In this document: positions 43,774 through 53,863 of the stretch, piece by piece
How positions within the stretch are numbered: the stretch's first letter is position 1
Layout: the number at the start of each line of letters is the position of its first letter
Assembly: GCA_027625915.1 (NCBI GenBank)
Contig: JANTQA010000047.1
Coordinates: 8,308,001-8,372,000, forward strand
DNA from: Anaeramoeba flamelloides
Lineage: Eukaryota; Metamonada; Anaeramoebidae
DNA: 64,000 nucleotides
Direction: 5' to 3'
Position numbers and translations under genes: made by a program
The notes under the pieces: generated by a model
The model's input: only the letters and a program-made list of their open reading frames with translations
What the model was told of the DNA's origin: nothing
Databases searched by the model: none

Positions 43774-44808
43774 ATGAGTGTTGGTGTTTTAGATCTAGGT
43801 AGTTATGCATTTCGTATCGGTGTTTCAACATCTGAAGCACCTGCGAGGCAAATCCAGCCCTCTGTTGTGGAAAATGGCAAGGTCTGTGAGGTGTACACAC
43901 AAGGGGAAGTACAATCTTGGGAAAGCCTTGAAGAGATCTTCAACAACATTTTGCCAACGATTGGCATTGACAAAAAGAGCAATAAAGTTGATAGTTTAGT
44001 TATCGCTGATTCGGTTTTCACTCCTACGTCTGAACGCGATCAAATGAGCGCTTTATTGTTTGAAAAATTTGGGTTGCAAAAATTGTTTTATTTACCACAA
44101 GAAATGTCCACATTGCTTGCAAGTGGGATTGAAACGGGTATTCTTGTACACCACGGGCACACCACAACTTCCGTCTTGCCGATTTACAAGGGGCGTTTTT
44201 TAAAGCACGCGGGAACAAGGGCACCCTATGGATCCAACGATGTTATGAGGTATTTATCGCTTCATCTCCAAAAGCAAAAAACAAACAAATTCAATATCCG
44301 AAGGCAAAACGACAAAAGGATTGCGGCAAGCATTAAACAAAAGTACCTACAAGTAGCCACCGGCCAACAAGCCCGAAGCAATTTTGTTTTTAAAAAAAAA
44401 AAAATTTCGGTCCAAAAAAGAAATTTTCTTCTCACTTCAGCCGCAAGGTTCACTTCGGAGATCCCCTTCAACCCAAACATTGCCGGAGTCAATTGGGAGG
44501 GAGTCCACAAACTTGTTTATAACTCTATTTCCAAATCTTGCCCAGTCTCTGCTTCCAAACTGTTCTTGGAGAATATCTTATTAGAAGGAGGAGGCACTCT
44601 CACGAAGGGATTCAAAGAAAGGCTTTCAAGTGAACTGAAGTTTTCTCTTGGTAACTCCGAAATTGCCCCAAAGATAACTAAAGTTCAAAAAACTGTTTGG
44701 AATTCTGCAGCAAAATCCGTCGAGTTGATAGAACAACAAGGCAGATGGATCACCAAAGAACAGTGGCTTGAAAATCGTCAACAACTCATCAAAGAAAAAT
44801 GCTTTTAA
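43774..44808 (+). CDS. Divergent actin-related protein
   Basis: The intronless frame encodes 344 aa, shorter than actin (about 375). The start ATG at 43774 has the A-rich context seen at other genes here. Actin landmarks appear in order: phosphate loop 1 as LDLGSYAFRIGV (actin DNGSG), LPQEMSTLLASGIETG aligned with IQAVLSLYASGRTTG including Gln137, the second loop as LVHHGHTTTSVLPIYKG (actin LDSGDGVTHTVPIYEG), LLEGGGTLTKGFKERL (LSGGTTMFPG), and the C terminus WITKEQWLENR...KEKCF like actin's WI...RKCF. The catalytic Asp154 and the nearby Asp157 both read His, so ATP hydrolysis is probably lost. It does not match the usual signatures of Arp1-Arp11 that I know, so I leave it as an orphan ARP. 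Possible roles are in chromatin remodelling complexes or dynactin, with no evidence either way. Base use is richer in G/C than its neighbours. Confidence 0.85.
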   Translation: MSVGVLDLGSYAFRIGVSTSEAPARQIQPSVVENGKVCEVYTQGEVQSWESLEEIFNNILPTIGIDKKSNKVDSLVIADSVFTPTSERDQMSALLFEKFGLQKLFYLPQEMSTLLASGIETGILVHHGHTTTSVLPIYKGRFLKHAGTRAPYGSNDVMRYLSLHLQKQKTNKFNIRRQNDKRIAASIKQKYLQVATGQQARSNFVFKKKKISVQKRNFLLTSAARFTSEIPFNPNIAGVNWEGVHKLVYNSISKSCPVSASKLFLENILLEGGGTLTKGFKERLSSELKFSLGNSEIAPKITKVQKTVWNSAAKSVELIEQQGRWITKEQWLENRQQLIKEKCF

Positions 44809-45551
44809 GTTTGTTCACTTGAAAAAAAGTTCATATATTTTGAAATATTACAAGAAAGCTATTTTTTGAAAGTTTATTCGCTTTCAAAAAGAAAATGAAT
44901 AATTTTTTTTAATATAAAATAAAACCTTTGTTAATTTTTAACTTTTTGAAGATCAACACTTTTATTAAACATTATTATTTGTTCAGAAGGGAGCTTTGAT
45001 CAAAATTTTTTTTATTGAACGGATTTATGAAATTAGATTTGGCGTTTGAGAAAAAAAAGAAAATCAGGGAAAAAAATTCCCAACACTTTATTATGAATTG
45101 GAAATTTTAATTGAATCTGACTGAAAACGAAAAATAAGAGCATTTAGTAAAAGAAAAAATCAATGATTAAAGACAAAATAGAGGATTATTCAAGTACAAT
45201 AACAGCCTTTTTTAATACTATCTTTTTGATATGGTGTTTTTCTTTGATTGATCAGTCTTTAAAAATTTGGTAGATAAAATTTGACTATTTTTGTGGATCT
45301 CCAAAACCACACCAACTATTTTGATAAAAAATTAGATTTAAATTGTATTTGTTGGGTTGGTTGATAATAATATAATGGATTATTCTTTGAAGCTCATTTA
45401 TTTCTGATTTTAAGAGATCTTAATTTGTGTTTTCAGGTTCTATTAATTTTCTCAATTAAAAAACCACGTTTCGCTTTTTTTCCCCGTTTCACTTTTTTTT
45501 CCACAAAGGTTGTTATTAAAAGTTTTTTTATTGATTTGGGATCATTTGAGC

Positions 45552-46083
45552 TAAACCCCATTCCAAAAATTTGGACACACCCAAAATCAAAAATAGGCAA
45601 ACAAAAAACTCAATTTATTATATTTTTCCAAACCTAATATTAAGCCTCATTTAAGTAACCCCGTATTACTGTTTTAATAAGCAATCATTTTAATCTAAAT
45701 AAATAGAAAAAAATATAAAACTCAAAAATAAAATTTTGTGTCCAAAATAATGAAACAAGCGTAACAAAAAATGTATTGGTAAATTTGTTGAAATTTCACC
45801 AATAATTATTGATCGATCAAATGTTAAGATACCATCAACCAATTATATGTTATTTTCCAATTTAACAAACTCAACACTAACTTTTTACCAACCATTGAAA
45901 AAAAAATTTCAGATCTAACAAAAAAGATTGCGTAATTGGAAAAAAGGAAATGAAAACAAAACAAAAAAGACAAAAAATGAAATGGTTTGTAAAATCAAAA
46001 TTCATTCCAAATCGAATTTAAAGTGTAGTATTGATGTTCTTTCCACCGTTTAAACTGTGTCCAAATTTTTAGAATATAGTTTA
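45552..46083 (+). mobile_element. TIR element, family A copy 2 (Tc1/mariner-like MITE)
   Basis: The left end is TAAACCCCATTCC then AAAAATTTGGACACACCC. The right end is CTGTGTCCAAATTTTTAG then AATATAGTTTA. The two ends are imperfect inverted repeats of about 30 bp. Size is 532 bp and there is no transposase frame. It aligns with 1769-2305 (reverse) and 50226-50763. Confidence 0.85.
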
Positions 46084-46220
46084 GATGAATTTTAGAATTA
46101 TTATTAAAACTTTTAAAAGTAATTAGCTCAACTAAAAAAAATATTTTAATCTAGAATACAACATTTTTTGAAAAGTTAAACCCGCCTCACTTTGAGACTC
46201 TTTCAATGATTAAAACACCT

Positions 46221-46975
46221 TAAGGGATTAGCTCCACCATAGATTTCTCAATAACCAAAGTATGTTGAAATTAGGCTTAAATGATATTAGTGCGCCATGG
46301 CTCAAATAGCTCTAAAAAATCTATTTTAAATCCTATTACACAATAAATTATTACATTTTTTACTAAGGATCACTATTAAAAATTTTCATTTTGGAAATTT
46401 TTTTTTTTTAATTCCTTTACCAAATCTAAAAATAAAAACTCCAAATAATAGTATTAAGGTATATAATAATTCATATTTAGAACTTCTAAAAGTAATTATT
46501 TTTTCATTTTTTTAATTTCAAAGATTAACTCAAGAATGATCAACATAAAAACCCAAAGAATGATTAGTTTTGTTTCCTTTTTATAAAGCTAAATGTAATA
46601 ACAATACATTTGTATTATTTCAGAAATAATTTATCAAAAAAAACCATTTATTAATTATTTAATTTTTAAATAAAAAACGAATTTTTTAAAAACTAATCTA
46701 CATTTCGCCACAAATTTAAGAAATATATTTTGTAACTTTTGGAGTCTGAATATTGATAATTCAACCTTTAAATTTGTGGCGAAATGTAGATTTTTTTCTG
46801 AAATTGTTTGGATTTTTACTAATACAGTGATGATTTTTAATTGATGAGATCAGCAAATATTACTACTTGATTAATCGATTTTTAGAGACATTTAACCATG
46901 TAGAACTAATGTGATTAGGCCTAATAACAACATACTTTACTCATAGGCTTCTCCTTGGTAGACGCTAATCCCTTA
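46221..46975 (+). mobile_element. Family F TIR element, complete copy
   Basis: The left end TAAGGGATTAGCTCCACC and right end GGTAGACGCTAATCCCTTA are inverted repeats. Inner pairs include CAAAGTATGTTG on the left and CAACATACTTTA on the right. The centre (about 46697-46795) is itself a hairpin, with ACATTTCGCCACAAATTTAA against TTAAATTTGTGGCGAAATGT, written here as adjacent arms. Length is 755 bp with no coding frame. Related copies are at 30135-30670 and 59041-60719. Confidence 0.75.
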
Positions 46976-47660
46976 ACTACAATTGATTTAAAATAATATT
47001 TTTTTTAAAACAATTTAATAATTAGTAAAATTAATTTTTTTTTAAAATATTCTATTAGCTTTTATTCCTCTGTCTCTCCCCTTCCTAATACTTAGAGACC
47101 TTTTCAAACAACCCAGTCATTAAATGAAAAAAAAAAAACTAATTTGAAAAATTCACAAATACTCTGAATCAGTAGAGTATTATTTAAGACAGATTTTTTT
47201 TTCTGAAAATGATCAATATAAATATTCCCAGAAAATTTGTTATTTTTGATTATTTTTTTAGCTTCTCTTTTAATAAAAAATAACTATTTAAAATTTGTCG
47301 CGAAATTTTCATCAAAAGCTAAAAAATTCAATTTTTTTTAAAAAATTGAAATAATTAATAAATTGATTGTTTTTACAAAATAATTTCTGCAACTATTTAA
47401 AATATATTGGTATTACAATTAACTTCATAAAATAAATAAATAAATTATTCTTGACTTTTATAAGTTGATGATTATTGAAGAAAAAAAAAGAAATTAAAAA
47501 ATAGAAAAAATAGTTTGTTTTGGAGTAACTAAATCTTGATTATTAAATTCTGGAATACTATTATTATTTGAGTTTCTATTAGAATTGGAAAAGTAATTTT
47601 AAAAAAAAAATCAACAACTACCAATTTTGAATTTTTTTTTTATTACTGAAAATATTAGAT

Positions 47661-48380
47661 TACTGTTATCAAAAAAAGGGTGCAAAAAAGTTTAATCTAC
47701 GTTTCAAAATAAAAAACGTGTTTATTTATGTTTTAGAAGACCTAAATATTAATTGATCAAAGAAACTGATACTAAAAAATAAGTACATATGTGACTTATT
47801 TTTTAAAGTTCTATTACTATTATTTTCCAATTAAAAAATGAAAATTTTTATTTCACATTCTAAAATCTTTTTCTGTTATTAAGTTGAAGAAAATCCAAAG
47901 ATCTTTAAAACACCGTTTAGAAATGATATTTTTAGACAATAATATAACTTCCTTAGTTAACTCTAAGACAAAATTTTGACTCTGGTGATTTGATTGTAGC
48001 AGTTATAAATAATATTCATTTTGGAAATTGAAATAAAATTTTTCATTTGTTAATTGGAAAAAACCAGTATTAAAAAAGAAATTCAATCAATAAAGGATCA
48101 AATTAGTAAACTTATCTCAAAAAATAGAGTAAATTTTAGAGTTAATTTTTGCAGACAGAAAAAAAAATTGAAAAAAAAAACTGAAAAAATTTTCAACTAA
48201 TTGCATTCCTAATTTAAATTTTACTGAAAATATCAAGGGGTTTACTTTCAAAATTGATTTGGACTTAGGTATACTACTGGAAACTGAATTGGATGTTCCA
48301 TTGAAGAAGAAGAAAAAAAAGCACCGTTTTGTTTTGAAACACGGATTATAGTTCTTTTACACGCATTGTTTTGATCACTG
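47661..48380 (+). mobile_element. Family C TIR element interrupted by family E
   Basis: The left end TACTGTTATCAAAAAAAGGG and right end GCATTGTTTTGATCACTG match the family C ends. Between 47815 and 48069 it is interrupted by a family E element. Without it the length is about 465 bp, as expected. The conserved internal string CTCAAAAAATAGAGTAAATT is the same site into which the LINE at 27965 inserted in another copy. Confidence 0.75.
47815..48069. mobile_element. MITE, family E copy 2, nested
   Basis: The ends are TACTATTATTTTCCAATTA and TTAATTGGAAAAAACCAGTA. TA lies at both borders, and removing the element with one TA restores the family C sequence TTCTATTATTAAAAAAGAAA (compare TTCTATTATTTAAAAAGAAA at 31530). 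This gives the exact target site. Length is 255 bp. Confidence 0.8.
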
Positions 48381-48716
48381 AAGTTTATTGTTCAATTTTA
48401 CTTTTTATTAGTTTTTTTAGAGTCATTTGAACTTTGCCTCATGAATATCATTTACCCTTAATTGCAACATACTTTAATTAAAGATGGATCTTGGTTGATG
48501 GTAATCCCTTAAAAAGTAAAAAAGATTTTTTTTGAAAATCACGTAATCAATTTAAATTTGAAAATTACTTCGTAATTGCATCAACGTATGCTTTGAGATC
48601 AGCGAAACAAAAACCAAATCACAATATCAAAAATAAAGGAAAAAGAAAAAGAAAAAGAAAAAGAAAAGGAAAAATAAAAAGAAGATCGAAAATTAAAGAA
48701 CCGAACCCAAATTATT

Positions 48717-49235
48717 TTATTTTTTAAGGATTGTACTTTTTAAGTGTTCAGTAATTGCACTATTGGGGTTTGATAAAAATAACGAATTTCCAAGAACATT
48801 TTGGAATTGTTCCATTTCTTGCTGTTCAAGTTGTCTTCTTTGTTTTTGTGTTCGGAACAATGATCCTGTATTTTTCTTTTTGTTTTGTTTTCTCTTTTTT
48901 TTGTAATGTTTTTTCTTTTGATTCACACCCTGAAGCGGGTTGTTTAAATTCTTTTTAATTTGTGGGATGGATAAAGTTAATTTTTCTGTTTCAGTAATTG
49001 GTCCCTTTGTATTCTTAAGTTCTTGTGGAATTCTTATTCCTTTCTGTTGGTGAAGTTGTCTGAGAAAAAATTGCTTTTCAAGTAATTTTGCTCTTTTGTT
49101 TTTTTTCTTTCTTCTCATTTTTTTTTTTGAGATCTCGACTGTGTTCAAGGAATTTTCAAATTTTTCATTTTTTTTTTGCTTTAAAGCAGATTCGGCTTTC
49201 TTTCTTTTTGATTTTGTTTTGGATTTTCTGTTCAT
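48717..49235 (-). CDS. SLX9: SLX9/FAM207-like ribosome-biogenesis protein
   Basis: Slx9 proteins are small basic nucleolar factors tied to maturation and export of the small ribosomal subunit. The frame encodes 172 aa and is very Lys-rich, with a helix-forming basic block (KKKMRRKKKNKRAKLLEKQ) in the position of the conserved Lys/Arg stretch. The C terminus, EQFQNVLGNSLFLSNPNSAI followed by TEHLKSTILKK, fits the family's last motif as I recall it (a Phe-x2-x-Leu helix, then a short stretch ending in Asn/Ser-Pro, then Ala-Ile-x2-x-Leu). The match rests on a short motif and basic composition, so another nucleolar protein is possible. The start ATG at 49235 has the context CAAATG. It is a single exon facing away from the UBX gene. 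Confidence 0.5.
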   Translation of the reverse strand: MNRKSKTKSKRKKAESALKQKKNEKFENSLNTVEISKKKMRRKKKNKRAKLLEKQFFLRQLHQQKGIRIPQELKNTKGPITETEKLTLSIPQIKKNLNNPLQGVNQKKKHYKKKRKQNKKKNTGSLFRTQKQRRQLEQQEMEQFQNVLGNSLFLSNPNSAITEHLKSTILKK

Positions 49236-49456
49236 TTGGCCAAATAATTTAGAATGTATAAGCTTGTATTTGTAAGATTTGTATGTGGTATAAAAGGAAT
49301 GCGGTATATTTGTGAGCGTTTTTTAATGAAAAAAATTGTCAAATCGTAGGGATCTTTAGATAATGTAAAATAATTTCTTATTGAACAAAAAAGGTAAAAA
49401 AAATAAAAAACTTGGAAACAGTATTGTTTTAAATTAATAATCAAAAATTTAAATAT

Positions 49457-51221
49457 TAAGGCACTAGTAACTCTAATTGACTTTTTTTCACAAAGGTAAT
49501 AGAGAAATTATTTACATACGATACAATTAAACTTTATACGAAACCCCATTTATAAATTTTGGAGTGATGAGTAATCATTTTTAAAAGAGTTCATTTTTCC
49601 AATTAAATTTTCAGAAAAATGATTTCATCCTTTTTTGTTTTAATATTAATTCAAAAATAGAAAAATTTGCAAACTTTTGTTTTATTATGAAGAAATATTG
49701 CTTTTAACAATTATTAAGAGTTTGTATGAACAAATAAAGTTTTAAAAATTGACCTTATTTATATAATAAAAGAAAAACAAATTAAATATTGGATAACTTG
49801 AAGATCTCAAAAAATTGATCATTTATTTTATTATAAATAATTTTGGAAATTTCTTACCTTTAAAAGATTATGCAATATTGTTTTTCAAAGTCTTTAGAAT
49901 ATAAACAAGGAAATATTATTATTAAAACTAGTCATTTGAAAATATCTATTTTTTTTTTAATTTGAATTAATTTTTGTATTAATTTTTTGTATTTGAAAAT
50001 CTTTTTAAAAAAATTTGTCAAATAATTGTAAATTCTATTGATAAGTTTAATCTTCGTGTTATTAAAAATCACTTATAGAATTAAGTTTGTGATATAAATT
50101 ATCCATTAAAAATAATCAAAATAAAAAAATTTCTTTATATACACTATATTTAATTTACAAGGGTTTTCAAAAAAGGATTTTGGCTGAATTTTGAATTTTA
50201 TGGTTTAAACATTTTCTCATATATATAAACACCAATTCAAAATTTTTAACACACCAAAATTCGATTTGTTAAAAAAAAAAACTTATTTAATCAATTCAAG
50301 AAGATTTACCAAATTAGAACCATTCACTAATTGAAATGTTAACACCTTTTTATAAATTACAATACTCAAAAAACAATAAATAAATAATTATCAATAAAAA
50401 TAAATCATGCTTGTGTTAAAAATTTTGGAGAGAGCAAAACAAAACAAATACATTAGTAAATTTGTTTAGATTCTATTAGGAATATTGATCGATCAAATGG
50501 TTAGATACTACCAACTAATTTTATTTGAGTTCTTCTATTTGGAACAACTCAACTTTAACCTAATATCTGTTGTTCGAAAAAAATTTTGATCCAATGAAAC
50601 AAATTCTGTAATTCAAACAATGAAATGAAAACAAAAACTCAAAGATGAAAAAATGATTTCCATATTTTACAAAAATCAAAATTATCTTCAATTTCAATGA
50701 AATTCTATTATTATGATAGTTTAGAACGTTTTAGTTTTGTGGAAAATTTTGAATTTTAGTTTATATATATATATATATATATATACTAAACACAAGAAAA
50801 AAATTGATTTGAAATCTACATCTTATAAACAAATTATATATTTTTCTTGTTGTTCATTATTATTATATTTTTATTGAAAATGTAGATTTTTTATACTCGA
50901 TTATTCCCAAAGTTTAATTAATTTTTAAAGTGTCTTTGAACTATTTTGTGACAACCATAAGCTTTTTATCTTCTTTCAAAGAAAAATTTTTTTTTGGAAT
51001 AATTTAGAAATATTGGATTTTGAACTTTTTAAAAAATGAGAAAAATTAATCAAACTTTTCAAAACAATAATTCATCTCGGAAAATACTTTTAAAAGTACT
51101 TTATACTTTTTTCAAATCAGATTTTCCCTTTATTTTTCAATTTCAAGAAGCGATGATATTTTTTTAAATTTGTTATGACAATTTAGTAAAAGAATTTTTT
51201 TTTCAGTTTACTAGTACCTAA
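49457..51221 (+). mobile_element. 1.2-kb TIR repeat, family K copy 2, interrupted
   Basis: The ends AAGGCACTAGTAAC and AGTTTACTAGTACCT are inverted repeats and match those at 5053-6283. The whole length aligns with that copy except for the family A element inserted at 50226-50763. It has no open frame. The left end lies about 220 bp upstream of the SLX9-like start codon, so it may overlap that gene's promoter. Confidence 0.65.
50226..50763 (+). mobile_element. TIR element, family A copy 3, nested in family K
   Basis: The ends TAAACACCAATTC and TTGAATTTTAGTTTA match the family A ends. Internal landmarks include TATTGATCGATCAAATG and AATGAAATGAAAACAAA, as in copy 2. It is 538 bp and lies inside family K copy 2. 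The right end runs into an (AT)n microsatellite. Confidence 0.8.
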
Positions 51222-52504
51222 GCGTGGAAACTCTATTTTTATTATTAAACAATTTTACTTATTGGCTTTTAAATGTCAATCTCATCTTCAAAATAATTTG
51301 TTGTTGGAAAATAACCCCAAAAAAACTTTTGGAAAAGTTTTTGAATAAATATTTAAGATGTTAAATTAAATATTCAACTCTTTATTTAAACAAATAATAT
51401 TAGATATTGTAATATATTTTAGAATCGGGACTATAATGATTTATTTATTTTTAGGCATTTTTTTTTGTAAGAAAAAACGAAAAATATTGTTTATTATATT
51501 TCATTATATATATAAAATTAAATTCCTTTAAAAATACCAAATCCTAAAAAAGTATGAATCAACTTTTTTATCAATTTTTACTCAAACCACTTAAAATGGA
51601 CAAATTATATAATTTAATAAACAACTACAAAAAATTTTAATCAATTAATTTTAGTCAAACTTGTGTTGTAATTTCTCAGAATAATTTCTAAAAATATTAT
51701 CATTTTTTTATTCTATTTTACTTTTTAGTTATTTAGAAATATATAAAAATTTTGTGATGTTATATTCCTATTTCATAAAAATAATTCACTTTACAAATTA
51801 TTTTTAGATTTTCAAGTCTGAAAAAAGTGAGTATTTTATTTTATTTTATTTTTTTTTTTCAATTTGAAAGGCGATGAAAAAATAAAATCTCTCTTATTTG
51901 TATGAACATTAAATCCATTAAAGTTTTTTCAACAAAATATATTATCTACCGGATTATAATTCATTGAATATTTTTTTTTAATAAAAAAATAAATAAATAA
52001 AAATAATTTATAAACAAGTTAAAAAAGGAGAAGAAAAACAAGAAATAAAAGAGATAAAAAAAATAAGGAAAAATAGAAAAATGCCTAATTATAGATTTTT
52101 TTTAATTTAAATATTGAAAATTTTGCTCATTTTTTTCTTTTATTTTTATTTCATATAAAAATTCAAGATAATAAAATTTTATTACTGCACGTTTACACGA
52201 TAAGTGACGTTATATAAGTCAATTCTGCATGATTCTTGTATTAAAGTACTGAAATCTACAAAAATTATATCAATAAAGTAGTAATTTTTTCACCCAATTT
52301 TTTTTCTTCAATACTTTACTACTACATTAGAATCATGTAATTGATTATTTTTTTTCCTTATTTTTTAATACAAAAAAACTAGAAATAAAAATTAGTGTCT
52401 TAGAGTGCTGTAGAGTTCCTGTAAAGAGTAATCAAGTACCATAATGTATCTACCTCAGACATTATTCAAAATAATAATAACAAATCTTTGTTTTTAATCG
52501 ATTC

Positions 52505-52930
52505 TATGCAATTCTGGAAAATACAGGGCAGTTTTCTTGAGTTTTTTTGTATTATTTGTAGAATCTATAGATTTTATAAATATATAGAAAACCCAATACA
52601 ATATAACGAAAATTGACTCAGAATTCAAAAGAATAAAGAAAAATCAAAGAATTTACTCCATCCTTTTATACCCTGGAAAACATAACTGCTGTTTTCTTGA
52701 TATAACAAACAACCAGACAATTTATGAGATTTACTTTTTATTTTTAAAATAAAAGAAAAAACAATATGAACTTTTCCAACATTTAAACGAATCGAGAAAA
52801 ATCAGGGTATATACTCAATTCTATTAAAACACTAAAAACCTAACTGCTTTTTACTTGGTTAAAAACTAAATGAGGAAAACCATCGATTTTATTGAATTAT
52901 TTCAAATTAAAAAATACCTAACTGTATTAA
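52505..52930. repeat. Hairpin cluster, family G copy 3
   Basis: Several hairpin units of the type seen at 8885-9180 follow each other. Examples are GAATTCAAAAGAATAAAG facing TTACTCCATCCTTTTATA, and AATCAGGGTATATACTCAAT. Linkers are of the type AAAAACCTAACTGC. It is the most diverged of the three clusters and carries no G or C run. Confidence 0.45.
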
Positions 52931-53863
52931 CTGGAAATTAATTTTTCCCCTTCAAAACAATAATAATAAAAATACTCACAGATTTGAAGATTTGTTATAT
53001 TTTTATTTTTGAACTATGTAAATTTTCAACAATAAAATCGACTAAAATATTGAAGTAAGATAGAAAATTTTACTGAAGAACTCTGTAATATAAATTTTTT
53101 TAACAAGCTCCTAGAGTAGAATTCTTATATCTTAAAATATCAAAAATAGAAAATTGTCAGTTTTAGCATTTTATTTAAATTAATGTACCTTTAAAAAATT
53201 ATCAAAGGGAATTTTATTTGTAAAATTTTATATTGTAAAACTAAAGCAAAAAGTAAAAAATTTCAAAATATTGTTTTTATAAGTTTTTTCCTTCATTTAA
53301 AATAAAAACCAAACTAAAAAACTGGGTTGATTTTTTATTTTAAAATAGAATTCAAAATATTGAATCAACACAAAATTTAAGCGTGTTCAATTTACAAAAA
53401 TTTGAGATTGAATTGCTAACCTAAGTTTATTTTTACTTTTTTAAAGATTTTTTATTCTTATGATTTTCCTTTGAATGTGATATTTATTTTAAGCTTTGTA
53501 ATTATATATATAAATTAAGTTTAAATCAATTATGAGAGTCAGATGTCTGGATTGATACTTAAAAAATAAGAATACATATCGGTAAATTTTTCTTTTTCAC
53601 AAAACACCTTTGAACAAAACTATTTCAAAATTAATATTGATTTAAAAATTTTGTTCAATTAGACAATTTTTCTTGAATGGTCATATTTCTAAAATTGTTA
53701 CTTTTATAAAAAAAATCAACACTTATTCCAAACCTGGAAAATGGGTTTACTTTTAAAAAACTTATCTCTACGAGCCAAATAAGGGATCAGTGCATAGAAT
53801 GTATTTTGATTCTCAGGAGAATAATCCCTTCAAAAGATTCATTTTTTTATAATTTCAACACAA

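Larger units (their letters stand above)
44809..48716. other. Intergenic region between ARP and SLX9-like genes
   Basis: The ARP and SLX9-like genes converge here. The gap contains family A copy 2 (45552-46083), a complete family F element (46221-46975), and a family C element holding a family E element (47661-48380). A GA-rich track (AAAAAG repeats) lies at about 48637-48680. I see no additional gene. The 70-codon frame at 45425-45637 runs across an element border. Confidence 0.55.
49236..53863. other. Intergenic region upstream of SLX9-like and UBX genes
   Basis: The two flanking genes diverge. The stretch holds family K copy 2 with family A copy 3 inside (49457-51221), an (AT)n run at about 50762-50784, a short inverted pair near 52228 and 52334 (CATGATTCTTGTATTAAAG and TTACTACTACATTAGAATCATG, in part), and a hairpin cluster at 52505-52930. 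The last 0.9 kb before the UBX start shows no recognisable signal. Confidence 0.55.
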
